From NCBI GenBank assembly GCA_026120185.1, contig JANUWF010001625.1, forward strand, positions 992,001-1,056,000: DNA of 64,000 nucleotides, in the 5' to 3' direction. Positions 58,251 through 64,000 of the stretch are shown here, piece by piece. This DNA is from Voacanga thouarsii (lineage: Eukaryota > Streptophyta > Magnoliopsida > Gentianales > Apocynaceae). Under the pieces are notes generated by a model, which saw only the letters and a list, made by a program, of their open reading frames with translations, did no database searches and was not told the origin of the DNA. The first letter of the stretch is position 1, and the number at the start of each line of letters is the position of its first letter. The position numbers and the translations under genes were made by a program.

Positions 58251-58705
58251 TTGAGGTGTATAAGGCGGAGCCCATTGAGATAATATCCTATTATCTATAA
58301 GATAATCCTGAAACTCTTGGCTGAAGTATTCACCTCCTCGATCTAATCATAGAGTCTTAATACTTTTGCAAAGTTATTTTTCTACTTCATTTTTGAAGTC
58401 TTTAAACTTTTCAAAAGTTTCAGATTTGTATTTCATTAAATACAAATACCTATTTTGTGAATAATCATCGTTAATGGTTATGAAATAGTTATAACATCTT
58501 CTTACTTATATAGATATTTGCCACAGACATCAAAATATATGAGTTCTATGAACTCTTTGTCCATTTCTTCTTTTCCAAAAAAAGGAGTTTTAGCCTTTTT
58601 ACCTAGTAAACAAGACTCACAAGTGCCATATGATTTATAATCGAATGACCCTAAGTCACCAAGCCTGTGTAACTTAGAAACACGATTCTCATTTACATGA
58701 CACAA
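58251..58705 (-). pseudogene. Copia B integrase N-terminal half
   Basis: The piece 58705-58502 has the zinc-binding pre-integrase motif (RVSKLHRLGDLGSF and TCESCLLGKKAKTPF) and the first catalytic Asp region (LIYFDVCG). It continues with stops through a second-Asp region reading close to RSDRGGEY (an LDRGGEYFSQEFQDYL reading near 58340) and ends WAPPYTPQ at the TSD where C is inserted. The rest is at 22720-23340. Confidence 0.85.
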
Positions 58706-59122
58706 ATGGCATTGTCATAAGTAAAAGGTGTTTGGGTTATCAATCTTTAGTTTCTAATTATTTATATTGAGAATTGGATTATCCATATGTGAAACATATA
58801 AACCATTAACCAAAGTTGTAGAACCATAGTGGATATCTGTTAATGAAAAAGAACAACATTTATTCTTAAAAATTAAATGAAAATCATATAAATCTAAATT
58901 TGCTACTGAGATAGTATTTTTTATTAAAATTGGTACATAATAACAATTTTGAAGTTCTAAAACTAATTCAGAATGTAGGTGTAGCTTGTAAGTCCCTCCA
59001 GCAAGTGCAACAACCTTTGCTCCATTTGTAGTACGTAGGTCCACATCACCCTTCTTAAGCCGTCTACTGTCCTTTAGTCGCTGTAATTTATTGCATAAAT
59101 AAGATCCACATCTACTATCCAA
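58706..59122 (-). pseudogene. Copia B protease and gag-pol linker
   Basis: Reads MDSRCGSYLCNKLQRLKDSR, where the copia protease active site is typically LDTGCGSHLCN; here DSRCGS replaces DTGCGS, so the active site is altered. It continues with VDLRTTNGAKVVALAGGTY, ELQNCYYVPILIKNTISV and YVSHMDNPILNINN. A retropepsin would cut the gag-pol polyprotein. The frame differs from the gag frame, a frameshift lying in the overlap near 59090-59120. Confidence 0.85.
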
Positions 59123-59922
59123 TACCCATATCTTATTTCTAGTGGATGTATTATCTCAATGATAAACATACCAGGAGTAGAAGTAGAAGTATCCGTAAGC
59201 TTCTTCTTCTTCTTCCTCTCCTTCACAGCCTCCAAGTAGGCCTTGCAATTCTGCCTCCAATGGCCCATCTTGCCACAGCGACGCCATCGACCCTTGGTGG
59301 TTTTGTCTTTCTTCTTTACACTGCATTTAGGCTTAGTGGAAGCCTTATTCTTATTCTTACGAAATTTCTTCTTAGAATAAGAAGATTCTACCATCAAGAC
59401 TGCATTGGATTCTTTCTTCATGGAGGATTCCATAGCTTTGAGAAGATTGATCAACTTGGGAATAGTTGACTCAGTGTTGTTCATTTGATAGTTGATCACA
59501 AATTGTGAAAAACTTTTGGGCAAAGATTGCAGAATTAAATCAACACTTAATCCATTATCCATTACAAACCTAAGAGCTGCAAGCTTCTTTGTCAAGCCCA
59601 GCATCTTCAACCCATAAGTGGCCATAGAAGCACCTTCAACCATCTTAGATTGGAACAGCTCTTTAGAGATCTTATATCTTGTTGTTCTTGCTTGTTGATC
59701 AAACAACTTTCAAAGAAGGAGAATAATCATTTGAGCATCCATATGCTCATGTTGTTTTTGTAGCTCAGGAGACATTGGCGCAAGCATAATATAGGTTGTT
59801 ATGTCATTATCTTCTTGGTTCTTTTTATGAACCGTATGCTCATTAGAATGGGTATCTTGGGCTAGAGGTGGCGGAATATGAGCATCTACCACGTAGAACA
59901 ACTTTTTTTTATTTGAGAACAA
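59074..59922 (-). pseudogene. Copia B gag
   Basis: Starts MFSNKKKLFYVVDAHIPPP at 59922 and runs in one frame with a single stop at 59707-59709, where Arg is expected (a CGA to TGA change). Contains the copia gag core (LFDQQARTTRYKISKELFQ, GLKMLGLTKKL, DLILQSLPKSFSQFV), a lysine-rich stretch, and one zinc knuckle WRRCGKMGHWRQNC whose first Cys is Trp. Gag coats the RNA in cytoplasmic virus-like particles. The closest relative in the window is the plus-strand gag of element G (8884-9375). Confidence 0.9.
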
Positions 59923-61658
59923 TTCTCAAATTTCGATACCAATTGAGACAGTTCGATTCAGTGAGTTTGTTGCTCTATAAGATGCTACGAAGGTTTAGGT
60001 TGGTAGACATGACGCAGACGACCTAGATGTAAAGATAGAAAAGATTACCTGAGTGTATATGCATATGTAATGAAAATAATTAGGTCTTAATTAAGTACGT
60101 TATTATTTTACTATTTTAATCAAAACAATAGCCCCTACTATTAAATTGAGAAAGCCCACTGGACGCTTTCATAGTCCACCGGTATCCAAATTCCTCAAGA
60201 ATAAACTTGGGTTTGCCCAACAAGCCACCTTTGAGTTCAATGGTGGATATCCAATAAAAATTACATCTAATGTAATTACTGAATCATTGGGAGATTAACA
60301 TCTATTAATCTAAAAGCTTTTAAGCTACCCCAATATTATCTCTAATTTTAATTATGCTTAAGTTATCCTACCCAGGATAAAGAAATTTAGTCAAACTCGA
60401 CCCATTAATTAGGAATTTTATTCCATAGCTTGAACATGCCCAATGTTAAGTACGCTGGGTTAGCCCAACAACCTGGTCTCGAAAAAGCACTCTCATTTTT
60501 ACTATATTAATGGAAGGCACTAGGTTTAATATTATTTGAGGAATTTGTTCTTTTTAGTTGTTTGCCATTTTGGCATGCATAAAATTTTTCAATAAGCAGC
60601 ATAAATTCATAAACATGATAACAAACAATTACATTGTTTGGTTATGGATTTTCTAAATTAATTTTCTTAAGCCATGAAGGAAATTAATATGATCAACCCT
60701 ATGTGTTCATGCATGATTTAGGTAGAAGGTCTTACCTACTCACATTGTTTTGGTTGCCATCTCCAAAATAAAATAACTCTATCATTGTCTAACATATGTA
60801 ATCTAATTAGATAAAATTCCTAGATAGAGAAACCTCGAGTTACATTTGAAGTGAGTTAGATGAGAAAAGAATTAGATAAGAATTTTAGAGAATGCAAGAC
60901 ATGCAGGCCCTATTTAATTAAAACTAAAGCGTTAAATAATGCATGTTTAGATATATTTGATCGAAATCCATAACTATCTACCATGCTAATGAAACATGCT
61001 TAAAACAATAAGCATAAAACATCCAATGCACAAACATCCAAAATCAGTATTTTAGAAAGCTCTGGGTCCAAATTTTAATTTTGGAAAAATTCTGGGCCAA
61101 AATCAAATTTTTAAAACTTGTAGGTCCATGATCTAATTTTGAAAAATACTTTTATCCCAAATGGAGGCACAATTGGCCCTAAGTTGGGGTCAATTGTGCC
61201 TCGAGCCACGGCTTGGCTCCCTGCGAGCTGCTGGTTGGGCAAAAAAAAAAAACCTTTTTTTTCGCCATTCTTCTTCGTTTTCCAGAAACGATTTCTGGGC
61301 AAAAACTTCAAGTCTCTAAAAGATAATTTCCGTGAACTGCAATGTTGTTTCCAGACCATTCAAAACCGTTTTAATTTAATTCTTTGTTACTCCATATTAA
61401 CAACAATTTGTGATCACCATCACCATTAAATCAACAACACAACTAGTTCAAGGAAAAATACAGAACAACCCACAACATGCAGAAACAATTTATGCAAACC
61501 CAAAAAACATACAGAAACAATTTCTATAAACATCGTGAAAACATTTTTCACATACCCAAACTATATACGTACAAAGCAGTAGCACTTAACAACAACCAGA
61601 AACATGCTTGACACAATTTCATAGCAAAACATAACCCATTAAAACACAAAACATAGTG
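59923..61658 (-). other. 5' leader of copia B
   Basis: Untranslated 1.7 kb between primer-binding site and gag, homologous to 6200-8883 of element G. No protein-coding gene. Holds a strong hairpin at 61166-61200. Confidence 0.75.
61166..61200 (-). other. 13-bp hairpin in the copia B leader
   Basis: GGCACAATTGGCC, a nine-base loop, then GGTCAATTGTGCC: twelve Watson-Crick pairs and one G-T pair. Position about 470 bases after the primer-binding site suggests an RNA signal such as dimerisation or packaging; this is inference. Confidence 0.6.
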
Positions 61659-61670
61659 TCTCTGATACCA
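61659..61670 (-). other. Primer-binding site of copia B
   Basis: Minus strand TGGTATCAGAGA, one base from the LTR end; initiator tRNA-Met type with one mismatch at the far end. Confidence 0.9.
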
Positions 61671-61671
61671 C

Positions 61672-63419
61672 TGTAGTGATTCGGCCAGGCAAAAGCATAT
61701 ACGTAGCGGAAAATAAAACCTAAATCCCTCCCAAAGATTACAAGTTTGTTAATTAAAATGGGTAAGAAAACAGGTTACAAGATTTACTTGTTGTGGCCTT
61801 AATTCAAAATTTTCTTCGGTTCCCCTACTACTGCGATCATGATCGCAATCGCAAATTACACACAGCACACAGTTCTTTTGTTCTGTGATCAGTTGCACAC
61901 GGCGGCCACTGAAGTCTAAGCGAGGACTGCCTCTAACAATATCCGCATGAGGGACTCGAGGAAAAACAAAGAAAACTCTCTGCTAGAAGAGTCTTCTGCG
62001 GCTAGGGTTTTTTTTTTCTCTGTGTAGAAAAGAAAACGAGAGAGAGAGAGAGAGAGAGGAAGGTTTTTTTTTTCTCCGTGTGTTCTGTGTTTTTTTTTTC
62101 TAATTAAAGAAAAGAGAACATTATGAAGTAATGCTTGGAAAAACACTAAAAAACACGTTTCTATGAATTCTAATCAAATTAGAATTCACTAATTGCAATT
62201 GAAAGCTTTAAGTCTTAACTATTGCAATTTGACCCAAAATTATAACTAAGTATAATTTGACCACAATAACTTCTTCTTCTCACAATTAACCCCACAATGT
62301 TATCAAATAACACCTTAAATACTTTATCCTCTATTATGTGTAACCTATAGGTTTCTGGTCTATTAGTAGCGAATATGAATTAATCTAAATGTCTTCGAGA
62401 TTAATAAACCTTAATAATTTAGAATTAACTTCTTAATTCTCATTAGGATTAGTTTATTAATTCTTTAATTAATGAACCCATATTCAATAGATCATAATTG
62501 GTATCTAACAATACATCATGACCATTCAAGAGTCCAGGAAGTCAAGTGGCTTGACATGAATCCTTCAATAACAAACATCGGTGCATCAAACTTCTTTCAC
62601 CATACAATATATCATTTAGTTTGGAGTATGAAATTAGTGACAACTCCCTCCAAAATATAAATTAATTCTAACCCAAATATATTAATACTGGTTCCAAAAA
62701 TCCATTACTCAATATGTGCATCAATTAGAACTATTTCCAATGCACATTCACCTTGGCCAATGATTTCACGAGTAGCAATTCCAATAAGTGGCCATGAGAT
62801 ATTCACCTATACTATTAGGAGTGTTGAATCCTTTATTGACCTTCTCAATTGCTTTTGTTTACCTCACATTGTACCTAATATCCATCCAATAGGTAGCCCT
62901 CAATCTAGCTCTAGAGATTGGAATCAAAGTAGAACGTTCAACAAACAAAGTAGCTTGGAGATCTCAAGACTAAGGATACATGCACTTTTTCTATAACAAG
63001 ATTCTATCACTGGCACTACATAGTTATCTATGTGATTATCTTATAGTCAGGTCATCCAATGAACTTGTTCTATTAACAAGCATCCACGTGTTAACTTTAA
63101 GTATCACAATACTCACGGATGTGAGAACCACTGCCTGATCAATTCGAAAAGTCTAACACGAGCCAGTCTTAATGCATTAATGGTGTCCTATCTCATTAGT
63201 ACAACGAATAGGGATTATTTAAGTACTAGTATTATATAGTGTAGTAGGAATCTTAAATCATGATTTCCTTAAAACAGGATTGTACTAGAAACTTTATATA
63301 ATAGTTATTTTATATGAAAGTAAAGAAAATAAATTGACAGAGAAATAATACCTTGTATTATAAAATAAATATGGCATATACAATTTACAAGCGATTGCCT
63401 CTAGGGCACAACACTAACA
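61672..63419 (-). mobile_element. 5' LTR of copia B
   Basis: Plus strand TGTAGTGATTCGGCC to GGGCACAACACTAACA, 1,748 bases. It includes the transcribed CCCTAGCCGCAG text with a GA microsatellite (about 62038-62058) and, in reverse, the same blocks as 19506-21252. Confidence 0.9.
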
Positions 63420-64000
63420 TTTAATTCCCCTGGATGGATCAACCAAACTCCATACTTTGTTATCGTGCATTGAATCCATCTATGACTTTATGGCTTCAAG
63501 CCATTTGTGAGATTTTGAACCATTCAGAACATCATTGTAAGTAGTAGGTTCATTTTCATTGATGAGCAATATGTCATTGCAGTCACTTATGAGAAATCCA
63601 TATCTCTCAGGTGCCATACTTATCGTACTCGACCTATATGGTTCTTGTGTAGATGAAGGTTTATTTATTCTTTCTATAGATATGGGATTAGACAGTTGAT
63701 TTATGTATGTTTATTCTTGTTGAACTTTACTAAGTTTAATTTTACTCACACTATCTCCTTTCAGCATGTGTCATTCTCTAAGAACACAGCATGCTTCGAA
63801 ACGAACACTTTTTTTTCAAAAGGGAGGTAGAAGCAATATTCGAATGACTTTTTTGAATATCTAACAACTAAACCCTTGTCATAATTTCTTTCAAGTTCGT
63901 CTGACCGTGGCCTTTTGATAAAAGTAGGGCAACCTCATATTCTTAAGTGAGATAACTTTGGTCTCTTACCAAAAGAATAACTGAAAAGGGGTAGTGTCAA
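63420..64000 (-). pseudogene. Copia A pol: integrase end to start of reverse transcriptase
   Basis: Minus-strand reading from the right edge: DTTPFQLFFW, then frames with ESFEYCFYLPF-like text and VFLENDTC, the acidic linker with SISMAPERYGFLISDCNDILL, then HKWLEAIKS and MDSMHDNKVWSLVDPSRGIK. Its last codons continue across copia B at 19505 with PIGCKCVLKKK. Stops and frameshifts are frequent. The element continues past the window edge. Confidence 0.8.

Larger units (their letters stand above)
19506..63419 (-). mobile_element. Copia element B, complete but with later insertions
   Basis: Minus-strand Ty1/copia element with 5' LTR 61672-63419, primer-binding site 61659-61670, gag 59074-59922, protease and integrase 58251-59122 continuing at 21900-23340, RT-RNase H 21265-22700, polypurine tract at 21253 and 3' LTR 19506-21252. 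TSD: TTTGA (19501-19505) and TTTAA (63420-63424). It lies in the RT gene of copia A, whose frame resumes across the ends. About 9 kb without the C insertion at 23341-58250. Domain order protease, integrase, RT, RNase H defines copia. Confidence 0.85.

Overview
The window looks like heterochromatic, AT-rich plant nuclear DNA, probably from a eudicot. Every coding trace I can recognise belongs to an LTR retrotransposon or to an endogenous caulimovirus-like pararetrovirus. I found no host gene, rRNA or convincing functional tRNA gene. The coding regions are full of stops and frameshifts, so almost everything is annotated as pseudogene or mobile element.

Layout from the left. 1-4654: one arm of a dispersed inverted repeat, then the 3' end of a Sirevirus-like copia element (decayed env-like ORF, polypurine tract, 1.3 kb LTR). 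4655-5740: an unclassified repeat. 5741-9375: the leader and gag start of a plus-strand copia element (G), cut off inside gag. 9376-12695: an endogenous caulimovirid (RT-RNase H, a second ORF and a promoter with a phased TGACATCA array) followed by an inverted partial copy that stops at a TATG microsatellite.

From about 12895 to the right edge the window is one nested retrotransposon stack, which can be dated by target-site duplications (TSDs) and by the reading frames they interrupt. Copia A (minus; 12895-14977, 18872-19505, 63420-64000) is the base. A 3.9 kb solo Gypsy LTR (H, 14978-18871) and copia B (minus, 19506-63419, TSD TTTGA/TTTAA) both sit in A's reverse transcriptase gene. Gypsy/chromovirus C (plus, 23341-58250, perfect TSD TTGAG, 4.3-4.4 kb LTRs) sits in B's integrase. 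Gypsy D (minus, 28602-42580, TSD AGTCG/AATCG), from the same family as C, sits in C's gag. Gypsy E (minus, 44693-53723, lacking its 3' half) interrupts the end of C's pol, and a copia solo LTR (47227-48918, perfect TSD GGTTG) sits in E's gag.

The features I consider least explained are: a tRNA-like segment with A and B boxes at tRNA spacing in five Gypsy LTRs; an acidic extra ORF between primer-binding site and gag in C, D and E; a 12-bp palindrome in all Gypsy LTRs; the helically phased TGACRTCA array of the endogenous virus; and the 4.3 kb inverted LTR repeats created by D landing in C. Many in-frame stops are explained by G:C to A:T transitions (CAG to TAG, CGA to TGA, TGG to TGA), as expected of methylated, silenced plant transposons.
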